Source: Atherinomorus stipes (Eukaryota > Chordata > Actinopteri > Atheriniformes > Atherinidae). Taken from it: DNA of 64,000 nucleotides. The position numbers and the translations under genes are program-made. Positions within the stretch are counted from its first letter, which is position 1. Each line of letters opens with the position of its first letter. The notes beneath the pieces were generated by a model. It was not told where the DNA came from, did not search any database, and saw only the letters and a program-made list of their open reading frames with translations. The DNA lies in NCBI GenBank assembly GCA_023101725.1, contig JALJCO010012637.1, forward strand, positions 558,001 through 622,000, in the 5' to 3' direction. Below are positions 1 through 12,171 of this stretch, one piece after another.

Positions 1-2040
1 ACTGGCCCATTCATTCATCTCCTTCATTCATTTAGGACCCAGGTGTTTCACCACCAGCCATACGAATTGCAAACCTAAAAGTCAACACCTGATCAGATTG
101 TTCATTTATTTACTCCTTACTCAATAAAAAATGTTTAAAAGCGTCTCCTTATATCATTCAGATTGATCGTTGCAGCTATGTGATATCATCAAAGTTGTAG
201 TTTATGTATGAGTATTAAACATCTGGACGCAAGAATGAACAAAATGAATATCTCAAAACCTTGAGTTTGAAATGTTTAGCGTGGCTAAATACCACAAACG
301 ATGTGGGCTGCAGCTAGCGGTGCGCTGGCTTCTAAATACTGCTCAGCAGCTGTGTTTGTTTCTCAGCCTACGTCTCTGTCTCTGCTTCACTGCAAAGACC
401 CCCGTCCTTCTCATCATGCCAACACTGCGTTCCACCACACTCCAGGTTTCCTTTAAAGTGGCCCGCTCCACAGAAATGGGTCCAGATTCAAGAAGCACCA
501 CATAAAAAACCAACTCCTATCCATGAACACTGCAGATAGGAGTATAATTAGTAAAATATACAGCCCATTAACTGACCTTCTCAGACCTCAGGAGTCCATG
601 TGTCACATTTTAGTGGGTGCAGGCCAGATTTAACCATTTGGCAAACCTTTTCCACCTCTATAATTATTTTCATGTTGTTACTGACATATTGTAAGTATTA
701 ATTTAAAAAGAATTGATGGTACTCCAGCTTTTCACTGCTAAAAATGCACAGGAAGAGGAATGAGGGAGTAAAATGTGTCCAAACTCCACAACCAGATGAA
801 AATCCTGTTATAGAAGGATACTGCTTGCACAGAGTGAAGTTAGCTTTAACTTAACTGCTTAAACATGCGATGATCAAGGCTGTCATTGGCTAATGTGCTC
901 AGCTGTTTGCTGTATAAAATAACTTCATGTTTCCAAAGAAAGTTACCCTGCAAACTTCAGCAGAATGCGCACAAGTCATCACTTTCTATCGCTGATTTCT
1001 CTCTTGTGGTTATCTTAGTCACAGCAGATGGTACCTTCTAATTCTACAAATTAAATCAAGTTCAAAATGATCATCATTTTTGCCCGTCCCAAAGCAATGG
1101 TAGGCTTTTCCATCACCAGATCTGAGCAGGACACTTCGGAAGTGGGCCACTCAGGGTAATAGCATGGACCCACTCTTAAATTTTACTGCAGAAATCTCAC
1201 ATTAACTGAGCGGGATCTACACTCAGCGGCTTTTAACTTCAGAATGGGCCATCAAAGAGTTTATGGTACACTTGAACAAATCCAAGGATCTAATAAATAT
1301 TGATGCAATTACAACTTTTAACATTAAAATCAGGTCTTTACACCCATATTGTGATAATTACAAACGAGTCTTTCTCATCTCGGCACCGCTGTGTAATTGG
1401 ATATGTAAGCCCTCAATGTGCCCTGCTGTAAACAAGGCACAATGAAATGACAGGGAGTGGTGTTTTGATGGGAAAATGTGTGCAGCCACTTGCCTGATGC
1501 CTTGTCAGCACACACACACATGCACACTTACATTTGGCAGAGCTCCTCCTCCTGCCTGACCTTGTGGTCCTGACTCTGAAATACACACTGGCCTTCCTGC
1601 CCTCTCCAACTATAAACCCTGTCATTAGAGGGAGGCCCAGCAGTAACTGGTGTGTGAGTGATATGTGTGTGTCTTTATGTTTCAGTGGAAGCTGAAAAAC
1701 AGAGAGCCATATTTAAACCAAGAGGAGTTAGGTACGCTTCCAGGCTGCTGGTGTTGTGTTAGATACATCGTATGTTGATATCTTTGATGTTGATTTTGGA
1801 GTCTACTATCCCCATTCCACATCTTTAGTTTTTTTCTGAACCCCTAGTGTTTTTTTTTTTAAGTTTATAAAGTTCCTTCATAACATTTCAGCCACTCAGC
1901 ATTGCTGCCCCCACCCCCCATCCCCTTCAGGAGTTTATCAACCAATGAGAAAAGAAGAAATGAGTTTGTTCCTGAAGTTCCCTGACCCATCCTGTAAAGC
2001 AGCACCTCTACAACATTAAGTCTTAAAAGAGGCTGTGCAG
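1..2040. other. No recognisable gene; unique-looking AT-rich sequence
   Basis: No coding exon with conserved protein features or flanking splice sites was seen on either strand. There are short CA/TG and T runs (near 1508-1520 and 1849-1860). This is distal downstream flank of slc41a2. Confidence 0.5.
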
Positions 2041-2575
2041 ATTTAAACTTTTAAATATAATCTATGTAAATGCAGCTGAGAGCAGGTGGGCCTTTAACCT
2101 GGATTTAAATAAACTGAGTGTTTCAGCTGATCTGAGGCTTTCTGGGAGTTTGTTCCAGACATGTGGAGAACAGAAGCTCAACATAGCTTCTTCAAGTCTG
2201 GCTTTGACTCTAGGAACTGATAAAAGACCAGATCCAGATGACCTTAGGAGTCTGGTAGGCTCATACTGGGTCAGAGGTCACTGATGTGCTTTGGTCCTAA
2301 ACCATGCAGAACTTTATGGACCACTAACAGGACTTTAAAGTCTATCCTCTGACGGACGGGCAGCCAGTGTTAAGACCTCAGAACTGGACCGATGTGGTCC
2401 ACTCCTCTGGTGTTAACTCAAGAAGCAGAGCTCTGAATGAGCTGCAGCTGTCTAACTGATTTTTTAGGGAGACCAGTAAAGACCCTGTTACAATGACCAC
2501 ACTGACTAAAGATGAATGCATGGACGACTTTTTCCAGATTTTGCTGAGATACCAGATCAGGTTTGAATAAAACAA
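2040..2575 (-). mobile_element. L2-type LINE fragment, 3' part of ORF2
   Basis: On the minus strand the sequence encodes HWLPVRQRIDFKVLLVV followed by HKVLHGLGPKHISDL and then a stop. This is the conserved C-terminal block after the reverse transcriptase in fish L2/CR1-like non-LTR elements. The rest is frameshifted. The segment 2461-2575 is repeated in inverted orientation at 3742-3850. Confidence 0.85.
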
Positions 2576-2589
2576 TTTTTATTTGTTTT

Positions 2590-2790
2590 GGTTTTCTGAA
2601 TTAACAAGATAATTTAAAACAACTAAATAAATAAAAACGTTCTGTTTTTCTGAATTAACAAATAATTTTTTCCAAAATGAATAAATAATAAGAAATAGAA
2701 TAAAAATGTTCCGTTATTCTGAATTAACATAATTTAAAATAAATGAATGAATAAAAATGTTCTGTTTTTCTGAATTAACGAATGACTTCA
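2590..2790. repeat. Short tandem repeat, about 3.5 units of 50-68 bp
   Basis: The core tctgtttttctgaattaac recurs with AT-rich spacers at about 2640, 2705 and 2760, with a partial first unit near 2590. Inverted, degenerate units recur at 3653-3735, where attcagaaaaacagaaca can be read. Confidence 0.75.
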
Positions 2791-2948
2791 TAGTGGATGG
2801 AACTGTTGGCATGCAGGTTTTGCAAGAGACGCCTTCGTTTCCATCAGAGAAGCTTTAACATGTCCCATTTGTTGAGTTTAATTCACTTTAACTTTTGGGA
2901 TTGAGACACTGAGAAAAAAGGACCCTATAGGCTATAGGGTCACAATAC

Positions 2949-3257
2949 ATGACTGTCACAGTTGTTGCCGATTTTGAAAAGACTGAGGAGTTCCCACTAA
3001 CCAATTACATTCGTTCAAGATTGGGAATATACACATTTAACGACTGTATCCTCCATGAGATCACAGACAACAAGATCATTTTAATCCACAGAGGAGGCAG
3101 AAATGTACCAACTGGTTGTGTGCCAACCGGCATTATACAGAAAAGAAGATGACACAAATAATCTTCCAGATTCTCTTATCCATTTTGTTGTAGTAGCAAA
3201 TTATAATTTAGTGGAATAAATTGTTCCTTTTGAATTGTTGTTAAAAAAAAAAAAAAA
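2949..3257 (+). pseudogene. Retrocopy of an unidentified mRNA 3' end
   Basis: A 67-codon open frame (2949-3152) with a composition unlike the AT-rich surroundings is followed by about 60 nt, an AATAAA at 3215-3220 and, 22 bases later, 15 A residues (3243-3257). That order (ORF, short 3' UTR, signal, A-tail) is typical of a processed retrocopy. The protein contains FEKTEEFPLTNYIRSRLGIY and ends in GIIQKRR; I do not recognise the parent. It sits between the arms of an inverted duplication. A LINE or transposon ORF remnant is the main alternative. Confidence 0.5.
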
Positions 3258-3284
3258 TTGTTCAAGACAAATAAGAGTACCTTG

Positions 3285-3585
3285 TTCATGAACAGTGGAC
3301 CAAAATACCTGTCAACAGGTGTAGAAGTCTTATTGAACATTACAGAGAACACTTGAATGCAGTGATTACCTCAAAGGTGTGTTCAACAAAATATTAGAAC
3401 AGGAGCCTCATCATGCTCGTTTGTTTTATTTTTTGTTTAACATTTCTGTTGAGCCACAATTCCAAATCAATGTCATCATTTTCATAATTTTTTTTACTCA
3501 ATATTACCTTTATTAATTTCAACTTAATTTCACTGTCAGCTTATTTTTTTCCGACCTTAATGACAGGGTGTGAATAAATTTGAGG
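3285..3585. mobile_element. Degenerate Tc1-like MITE (family of 56392-56922)
   Basis: It shares an internal tract with the elements at 19904-20402 and 56392-56922: acctgtcaacaggtg, agtgattacctcaaagg and a right end resembling acagggtgtgaataaatttgaggt. The left end is missing, apparently replaced by the retrocopy. Confidence 0.65.
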
Positions 3586-3861
3586 TGAGGTGAGAGCCGG
3601 TAGTTGTTGGGATGTTTGTGACTGATGGGAAAAAGGAACAAACTCCCATTATCTTGTTAATTCAGAAAAACAGAACATTTTTATTTAGTTTTTCTTTTGT
3701 TTTAAATGATTTAATTAATTCAGAAAAGCAAATAAAAACTGTTTCATTCAAACCTAATCTGATGTCTCAGCAAAATCTGGAAAAAGTAGTCCATGCATTC
3801 ATCTCAAGTCGGTGTGATCATTGTGACAGCATCTTTACTGGTCTCAATAAAAAATGTTAAC

Positions 3862-4266
3862 TGGAAGAGGCCCCAGGATGGAGCCCTGGGGAACTCCACA
3901 TGTAATTTCTGTCTGCTCAAAAGTAAAGTTACCAATTGACAAATTACTTCCAGTTCTCTAAGTACGATTTGAACCGGGAGTCATATAATGTGGTCAACTG
4001 TATCTAATGCACCACTGAGATCCAGTAAAACTAACACTAACATCTTTCCCCCATCAGTGTTCAGACGTATCTCATTAATGACTTTGATCAGAGCAGTCTC
4101 AGTGCTGTGATGCTGTGTAAAACCTGACTGGAAGACATCATAACAGTTGTTTTGTCTTAAACAGTAATTAAGCTGATGAAAAATGGCTTTTTCAATGATC
4201 TCACTAAAAAATGGAGGATTGGAGATTGGCCTATTTTTCAAATTAAATACTACTTTAACTAATACA
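3862..4266 (-). mobile_element. L2-type LINE fragment, reverse transcriptase domain
   Basis: The minus strand encodes RPISNPPFFSEIIEKAIFHQ, then FQSGFTQHHSTETALIKVIN and LVLVLLDLSGALDTVDHII. These are reverse transcriptase motifs of L2/CR1-like non-LTR retrotransposons; the usual F-D of AFDTVDH is replaced by L-D. The frame is closed by stops beyond this fragment and joins, out of order, to an inverted piece at 3742-3850. It is dead and truncated. Confidence 0.88.
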
Positions 4267-4332
4267 CACAAATTTGTTTACACATGACAAACAATGTTTT
4301 ACATGCATAGATAACGAGTCAATTCATTTTAA

Positions 4333-4955
4333 AGGAATAGTTCCCCCACAGAATGATTTAACTTTATTTTCCACTTACCCTCATGGTGAGCAAGACACTG
4401 GAGCACTTTTTTAATATCTCAAATGCAGCCGGCGATCAGGAAGGCTTCTCTTTTTCCCCCAACTTTCATATAATGGAGTTCGCCAGGGTCCAAGCCAAAA
4501 GGTCCATAAAAGTCCACAAAAACTTGTCAATTTTCCTCCATACTGCTCGTCCAATGTAATCCAAGTGTCCTGAGTGGGTAGCGTCCAAAATTTATTAAAA
4601 ACAACATAATTTAGTACATTTCTAGAGCCTAACCAATCCTATATCCTTTTTCCTGCAAGCGCGCCGAAGCACGTTCACGACACTACGGAAGCCCTGGCGT
4701 TCAGAGCCTACTCTGCCGATAATGCAAGCGTAGAAGAAGAAATTCACTGTTTAAATTGTACTAAGAGCGCCAGAGCTGCAGACAAACCGGGACAAGCACA
4801 GGAGGGGTTGGATATTGATTTAAAACACAGAAAGAAAGAAAAAGAACGCGTGATCTCGTCTGCCGTGGCTTCTGTAGTTTCATGAACATGCATCGGCGTG
4901 CTAGCTAGAGATTCAATGTAGTACTGTTTAGGCTCTAAAAATATGCTAACTCATG
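4333..4955. mobile_element. TTAA-flanked long-TIR element, family B, truncated
   Basis: It begins directly after TTAA at 4329-4332 with aggaatagttcccccacaga. The arm (to about 4620) and core (to about 4950) match the element at 27767-28986, with the core in the opposite orientation, so this copy is inserted the other way round. The second arm is missing. Confidence 0.7.
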
Positions 4956-7900
4956 TTGAAAATTTGTCTCACCACAGATTCGTGGATAACACAGAGTTTC
5001 ACAGAGGTGAAAGGTAAAGAAATGTTAAGAGACTAAAACTTCAGTATTAAAAAATAAAACAAAACTGTGAAAATTAGCTAAAAAAAAAAAAAAAAAAGAT
5101 AGTCTGACTCAGTCATTGTAATCTCCACCCACAGGCAGCTTGTTGCAGTTTGGTTTTCTCTCTTCAACTCCCTTCATGTGTGTTCTGAAAGCATCTGTCC
5201 TAGAGCGTACCTTTAGATAAGGTCCAGCTAAAGTTCAGACCTTTCATCATGTGTCTTCCTCTTGGACAACTTTGTCTGGAAGGTTGTGATATTTCTGAAC
5301 CATGTAAAAGAATTTGAACACTTGCATGAAATCCGAACTGATGCACTGCATTGAATAATTGTGATAACATGCTTTTCATGCTTCGTTGCCACAGATAACA
5401 TCAGCTTCCCATGACTGGGCTGAGCAGACTCGTGATCAGAATGCAGTCGGTCCAGGATCCCAGCAGCACTTTTTCAGTCAATTCAAATCTTTTTCCCCTG
5501 AAAAGAACGATAAATAGAGCCGCCCCCCCTCTGCCCTGGAGCAGGCTGTTTTCTCATCAGTTTCACAGTGATTATCAGTACAGATGGGAGGGTTTTAATG
5601 TAAAACACGAAGTGTGGTTTACAAACTTTTGCAGGTGATGCAGAGACTGAATGATGCGCTGATGTAATAATAAATCACCCACTGATTATTGCAAACAATG
5701 ACATTCAGAGATAAAGGTTTAATTGACAGAATAATAGCTGATCACTGCACTCACCTTCCAGGCATTTTGCATCCTGAAGGTTAACGTTGCCATCAAAATG
5801 TCATCAGTCATCAGGAAGAAGAATTTACATCATGAGATGGCCTGGTGGTCCAAAGGAAAGCTTTCACAATTCACAAATGATCTGAGACATCTCTTTAAAT
5901 TAACATTTTCTTTTATTCTGTCTGTTTAGTGTTGGAAAGGACGATAAGACCACCTTCTGTTTTTCCAGATATCATAGCAAACATACTTTCCTGCAGTTAG
6001 CCTGAGAACTGCTGTCTGTCTGGTGGATTTGTTTAAATTCAAACCTTGAACCATTCCATTTGTCAGAAGGTCACACAGAGTTTCTGTTTAACCAAAAGCT
6101 TCAATTAAATAAATCATGAAACAATCAGACTGAGTCTGTCAGTACGTTAGTATGGATGGGCTGTCTGGATGGGTGGTATGTGTGTCAGTGAATGCCTGTG
6201 TGCAAAACCGTAAAGAGCAAAGGTAGGTCAGGCCTGAATCCAGGGCGAACCGGCTGTCTGGATCTTCAGGTCTAATTTACAGCCTCAACTCTTACAAGCA
6301 CATGAGCCAACTTGATGACATCAGAAGAAATGGACAACTAACGTGGGAATGAGATATTTAAGTTGAGGCCATGCATATGTGCTTAATCAAAGAAGTTTGT
6401 AGGATATCACTTTCATAGATCATATTGTTCTTTAATATTTTGAGGTTTTAAGCAGGATGCATTTCACATAGTCAAGAGATCCAGTCAGAGACTCGGGGAG
6501 CATTCATGCTAGCCCTGCTAAAAGGCGGTATAGAAGATGTATGTGGCCACGCCTTTATACAACGTGCATGAGCCAAGTCCAGACACCGGTGTCTAGCAGA
6601 CAGCAGGTACAGATTCTCCCATCATGTCACAAATGCAAGTAAGACAGATATCATTGTCTGAATGTTGCTAACTGTTAGCAGAATGATTGTTAGCTACCTG
6701 CTGTAAACATCAGACAAGATTGTGCCGCTTCTGGCACAAAGATTACTCTCACCAATCAATCACTCTCATCAATTACTCTTGTCTATTACCTGTAGATTAT
6801 TGCCCTACCCCAAACCTAATTAAAACATGCCTATAAACAGAAGTGTCCCCATCAATTTCCAGCTTGAATCGCATCATTTAAGGCCTTATAAAGTCCTTCT
6901 ACTGATCAGGCCCACGTGGGTCTCAAAAGAGGGTAAATATGGCCAGCGTAGATAAACTAGAGCTGTTATCACCCTGTGAATGTTCACAGATACTAGGAGG
7001 TTCTGTTTCCTGTTGCCAAAAACTCACCTGAAAATGGATCTGTATTATGCAAACACAGGGACAAATAAAAATTCCAAACATGAAACAAAAATTTTCTTTT
7101 AATTTGGGTGATATTTTTATATCTGTTGAAATAGTGACATAGGGGGTGGTGGATCCAGTAAAATAGGTAAAAATCCAGTAAAAATCGGGGTCCAATGTCG
7201 AAGGTGCCGGAACGTGTTGCAGCTGGGTCCGGCTCAAAATAAACCCTGCTGCTCGTCAGGGAACGATACTCCCTGAAACAACCGCTGGCTAACAAGAAAG
7301 AAGATGAAAATGTGGTTCGTCTCGTTTGTTACAACTACGGAGCAACACCAGGTTCATGTAGTCTTGGAGATTACTTCGGTGTTCGTACCAAATGAGGTTT
7401 TCATCCGAATCTGTCCACTAGGCAGCAGGAGAGGCAGTGAGTTATCCAACATGTCGTGCTATGACACATCCTACTTCACCTGCTCTTGTTGGTTCCCTAA
7501 AATGTCTGTTTGCTTTTATGCTGCAAGCGAACTACACCAGGATTCACTTGACCCCGAGTTTTTAAGCAGGCCAGACTTCACTTCTTTGGTCGGCACCGGA
7601 GTACAAATGCACGTTCACCCTGCCTTCAACGGGACTGAACCATATGTGGAAGCAAAGCACGGTTCGTTTTTAGCAGACCAAACAGTTGCTGGGTGAATGC
7701 ACCCGCGATAGTTTGGCCCCTAACCAGCACATACCCGACCTGATCACGGTATAAATCAGTAAGTCGGGTTCCTGGGGTCATCAAGTGGAGGTCTTTGAAC
7801 TGCTCCAAGGAGATCCAATTCTGATGGAGGTAGTATGACAGTTGACGGTCCTGTTCCTATGCCTTAGATTGATCATGCGCCCTGGCTACTTGGCCAAGGG

Positions 7901-8030
7901 GATGTTCCTTTGGCTGAAAGGTCAGCATGCATGTCTCCGATCAAGAAGTCGGATGATCAAACCCCACCTGGGCCCTCTTTTGTCCTGCCAAAGTAGTTTT
8001 AGTTCCTGAGGTCCAGCTCTGTGGAGGAAA
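4956..8030. other. No recognisable gene; contains an unclassified GC-richer block
   Basis: Most of this is plain AT-rich flank with an A-run near 5080-5096. The stretch 7200-7810 is less AT-rich, with open frames on both strands (130 codons at 7304-7696 forward, 60 codons at 7626-7808 reverse), and looks like an old repeat of unknown type. No domain was recognised in either frame. Confidence 0.4.
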
Positions 8031-8037
8031 CCGCCCA

Positions 8038-8210
8038 ATGGATGTGCAGCAGTTAAATCCGCAGCAGTTGTTTGATGCTATCGTGTCAACATGGAGCAAA
8101 ATCCCTTGTTGAATCTATGCCATGAGGAATTAAATCAGTTCTGAAGGCAACAAAAGGGGGTCCAACCTGTTATCAGAAAGGTGGACTTTATAAAGAGGCT
8201 GGTGAGGGTA
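8038..8210 (+). mobile_element. Tc1-like transposon 3' fragment
   Basis: The sequence from gatgtgcagcagttaaatcc to gggggtccaacctgttatc matches the end of fish Tc1 transposase genes (D-A-I-V-S-T-W-S-K, then ESMP.., then KGGPT). It is frameshifted; only the last part of the catalytic domain and the trailing non-coding sequence remain. Confidence 0.8.
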
Positions 8211-10528
8211 TTTTGCGTTTTTTGGACTTTCAGGATATTCCATTGTTTCTATTCACACTGATAAACTGCTGTGAGCCACAAAATAACAAATAGTAAGAAT
8301 GACCGACCTTCACGATGCATGGATGGAGAGACAAGACAGGCTGTTTGTTGCACGGCGGTACAATGATTAATGCTGCTGTCTTGCATCAAGAAGATAGTGG
8401 GTGGGACGGATGTTCACTTTACCAACAGAAAATTGTTAATTTAAGCAGTTGGGCCTGGTATGCATGTAAACGGAATACCGGAAAATACATTGTGTTGATA
8501 ATGATGTTCTGATTTTCTGAGAAGAAAAATTCTTTTAAGTGATTACTTGTAGAGGACTGTTAGTTATTCCCACTGATACTAAGAAACTGGAGGCTAAAAA
8601 CAACACAAAAAGGATGACTAAAGGTGAGCTTATTGGAATCTCCACAGGGGTGGAGCTGCCGGGAGAGCGCAGCTGCAAAGGTGAGAAGATTGCAGTGAGA
8701 TTTCAGCGTCCTCAAAGGAAGCTATGTGAAATGTGAGAAATACTCCCCGATTGTGTCGCACAAGTCTGTGATAAGGTGTCAGATGAAAGAGGGCCAAAGT
8801 TGCATTGTGGGTAATGTCAAAGGCAGATTTAATCAAAGACTGAATCTAGCTGTATGATTTATAACCAAGTACAATTCTTAAAAAAAAAGAAATAAAAACC
8901 ACATGTAAGGGCTCATCTTTGTTTTGTTCCTTCATTTTATCATTAATTTCACAAAGTCGCACGAAGAATTTTCAGGGGCTCATCAGATCATTTTATATAT
9001 ATTAAAGATAAGCTTATATTTATAAATTTGGTAATTTTCTTAAAATTAAAACCGTCCAAAATTAACACGTTAATTTACATGTTAACCACAGTTAATTGGT
9101 GCATCCTTTTTCAGAATATCTGAGTGTAGCATGCTGTGACCAGCATGTTCCCTGGCATATGTGATGATATACCTCTTTGCATTGAGATGCATGTCCCGGT
9201 TATTTTTTATTTAAACCCAGCTGTGTTTGAGTGCAGGATGGAGGGCACCAATTTCCTTTCCAGGCAAGTGATCACATAGAGCGAAAAAGGAATCGTTGTC
9301 GCCCAGAGTCTCTCTTTAGTGATATGCGATTACTGTGTCTGAGGTTTTTACGAAATACCGTTCAGACACTGCTAATTCCCCCACAGGGAGTTCGTCTCTT
9401 CTTGCTGTTTAGTTTAAGTTTGGTGCCAAATGAGATTGATAACCGCCCAAATAAAGACAGCTCAACTGCCGTTTCTCTTCAAGAGCACTGAGCACCTTCT
9501 CCAGGCTGAGTCATCTGTCCTCTGCAACAGTGCAATCGATCTTCCCCTGTCAGAGTCAGGCTGCTGTCGGTAGAGACGATAGAGGACACTATTGTTGGGG
9601 TGCACAGGTCACATTGTCACATCCAGGCTGGCTTCCAGCTGTCTCTGGATTCTCCCAAGAAGTGATTCAACATTTAGGACAGCAGGATGCTGCCCATGTG
9701 TGGAACGAATAGGACAAAGAACTGCAGGTCAAAGCAGGTCGACCGAGAATTCGAATTAAAAAACAGACATCAAGAGGAAAGGATCAGATCTAGACAGTCC
9801 GTTGCATTTGCATCATAAGAAACTTGAAAACAGGATGTATGAAGAGAAATGACCTTAAGTGCTGCAGAGTTGACGGTCATGTGAAACCCACCGTATAGAG
9901 ATGCAGACCACATGATGCAATGGTTTGATAAGACCCTCAGATCAGAACAGTGTTGCTCCTTTTCTATTTTTACCTCCTTGTTTTCACTGTAACCAACTGT
10001 TTGAATATGTCTGAGCACGTCAGCCTGACTGACACGGCCGACAGGCCGCTGGAGAAATCTGTTTCCAATTATGTTGTGCATGAAGCATCTATTGTTTTCT
10101 GCAGCACCCCAGGGAGGCGCTGAGGGGATTCATGAGCATGCCGCTCGCTATTGCTAGACCTCCCAGACTCCCCGTCCAGCTGAGGGGTCTACGTTAATAG
10201 CCCAAAGGGTGGCTGGTAAAAAGGGGGGGTTTAGGTTTCACTGCCCCTCTGGTCCCAAATAGCTGTAGGTCACCGCTGCTCGGCTAGAACCTCGGAGACC
10301 TTCGACTCTCTTTTTATTAAGCAAGCACGTCCAGATTGACCCTGTTAAAAATGAAGTCTAGACACTTAAAGAGGCGCGTTGTTAAATGCGGCACAAGCTC
10401 GCACCCAAGATGGAACGTGATTCATTACAGCTTCTTCATCGTCACTAGAAACATGAAACACATGCCTTCTACCTGCTGCAATCATTTCATTCAAACCTGA
10501 AACTTAATTTTCATTCTCTTGGCTGGCA
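8211..10528. other. No recognisable gene
   Basis: The ORFs here lack domain features. A stretch near 9040-9110 (accgtccaaaattaacacg to attggtgcatcc) resembles a decayed hAT-type terminus. Nothing else could be assigned. Confidence 0.4.
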
Positions 10529-10532
10529 TTAA

Positions 10533-10800
10533 AGGATAACTTTCTTTTTTTTCAACCTGGACTTTATAAACCTGGAGTATAAACTGTACGTGCATTTACT
10601 CACCGGTAAAGTTTCTGCATCACTTTGATTCCTTTGGAAGATATTACGTTGAGTCGCCCTTTAGTGTACGTCAGTAAAATGGCGGAGACGGGGCAGCCAC
10701 TATATAATTATCTGCAGGAAAACTCCTTGATTTCATCAATGCTTTAAGCAGAATGAACAAACGAACGAGTACTATTGTCCTGTGAGTTCAGAGTTTTGCG
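10533..10800. mobile_element. TTAA-flanked long-TIR element, family A, left arm
   Basis: It follows TTAA at 10529-10532 and begins aggataactttcttttttttc. It contains the family marks ggataactttc, caacctggac, catttactcaccggtaaa, cctttggaagatatta and ttgagtcgccct, all shared with 44324-45570. The matching right arm was not found; a fold-back element follows. Confidence 0.7.
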
Positions 10801-10802
10801 AA

Positions 10803-11006
10803 TGGGCTCTTTGCACAACTCCACTACTTCCAGGTAGCTCCTTTGTTTCCTGTCTTTCATTACTGGACAAACTGATTAATCCAGGTGTGTCTGGCCATTT
10901 TCCTCGTGATTACTGAGGTCAGGCACACCTGGATTAATCAAATCGTCCAATAGACAAAGGAGCTGGCTTAAATTAAGGAAGTAGTGGAGTAGTGCATCGA
11001 GCCCAT
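10803..11006. mobile_element. Fold-back element with long inverted arms
   Basis: The left arm starts tgggctctttgcacaactcc and includes ggtagctcctttgt and attaatccaggtgtgtctgg. The right arm carries the reverse complements (gtcaggcacacctggattaa, acaaaggagct, gaagtagtggagt and gagcccat). The arms are about 85 nt with few mismatches around a short loop. This is a hairpin-type MITE. Confidence 0.8.
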
Positions 11007-12120
11007 GGAGGGGAAAAACAATACAAAGTTATGGAGGCAAGATTTCAGGAACCCTGACATCAAAGTTAACTGTTCCACATTATTATGCAAATTCTGCTTT
11101 TGTTCATTATGTCTAAATAATAAATGAAAATTACAAAATATTTTTTTAATTGCCCAAAATTAGGTGATATAGTAAACTGAATTTTATTGGAGAAAACCAG
11201 CAGTGATGAAAACAGCATCTTTTTTGCAGATCACTCAAGATACGTTTCCAATAATTCTGCAGAACAGCTGCAAAAACATCAAACACGTTGTGAAGAACTG
11301 AAAATGTGCATTTGTTGTTTTTTTGAGTATGTTGCAGTTTGCTTCTCTATAATAAAGAAAAATAAAACTATTTTTACAGATCAACTTCCATGTTTAAGGA
11401 TAATGTTCTTTTTTTTTTTCAACCTGGACCTTATTTCAAGGAGTTTATATAAATTTTTTTGCAAAAATTCTCTTTCAGATTAAAAAACACATTCAAAGAC
11501 TGCAAAATGGTTCATATCTTTTGTCTTATGTAGGTAAATCCTAATCTTTAGTAAGTTAAAAGGATGTGCCTGCTTGTCCTACTTTGCACAGACAAATAGC
11601 AAAAAAATAATGGCAGTTAAGGTGGGGACTTAGGGACCGTATGCAAACAGACAATTGAAGAAAAATAACAGACAGAAGGCCAAACGAATGAATGGAAACA
11701 TTTTAAAGAATATAAATGGGCACTGGAACCTGTCTGTCCTCATTAATAGCGTTGTGTACTAAGGAGTCATTAATTACTGTACTCCTAAACTTGCTCAGCA
11801 GCCTGCAGTCTGGTCCCATGAGCATGCTGGGACACATATCCTCGTAGTGTAGAGGCTAAAGGGGGAAAACCTACACCAGAATAAATTTTACTTCCATCAC
11901 CTACTCTACTTTCAACAGCTTGTCAAGCAAAGTGCCGCCTGCTGTGGCCTCCTTTTAAGATGTGGTGCACCATTAGAGTGAGAGGTTCATCTGATGAAAT
12001 GAAACTGCCAGGTGAGTCGGTCAGCGGTGTTATCAACCAGGCGACCAGGGCATAACCTTGATTTCCTCATAAAAATAGACGTGTTCAGGCAGGTGGGTCT
12101 GAGAGAACAGATCTGAATAT
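11007..12120. other. No recognisable gene
   Basis: A 98-codon ORF at 11187-11483 runs through low-complexity sequence and a TTAA-family fragment, so it is judged not to be coding. The rest is ordinary AT-rich flank. Confidence 0.4.
11395..11460. mobile_element. TTAA family A arm fragment
   Basis: The sequence tttaaggataatgttctttt, then a T run and caacctggaccttattt, repeats the outer end of family A in direct orientation with the copy at 10533. Confidence 0.55.
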
Positions 12121-12129
12121 ACTGATATA

Positions 12130-12165
<36 letters not shown>
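12130..12165. repeat. (TA)n microsatellite
   Basis: Alternating TA, interrupted once by tgtg, immediately left of the MITE end at 12169. Further TA tracts lie at 12541-12607 and 12720-12791. They bracket the element, as expected of TA-targeting Tc1-like insertions. Confidence 0.95.
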
Positions 12166-12168
<3 letters not shown>

Positions 12169-12171
<3 letters not shown>

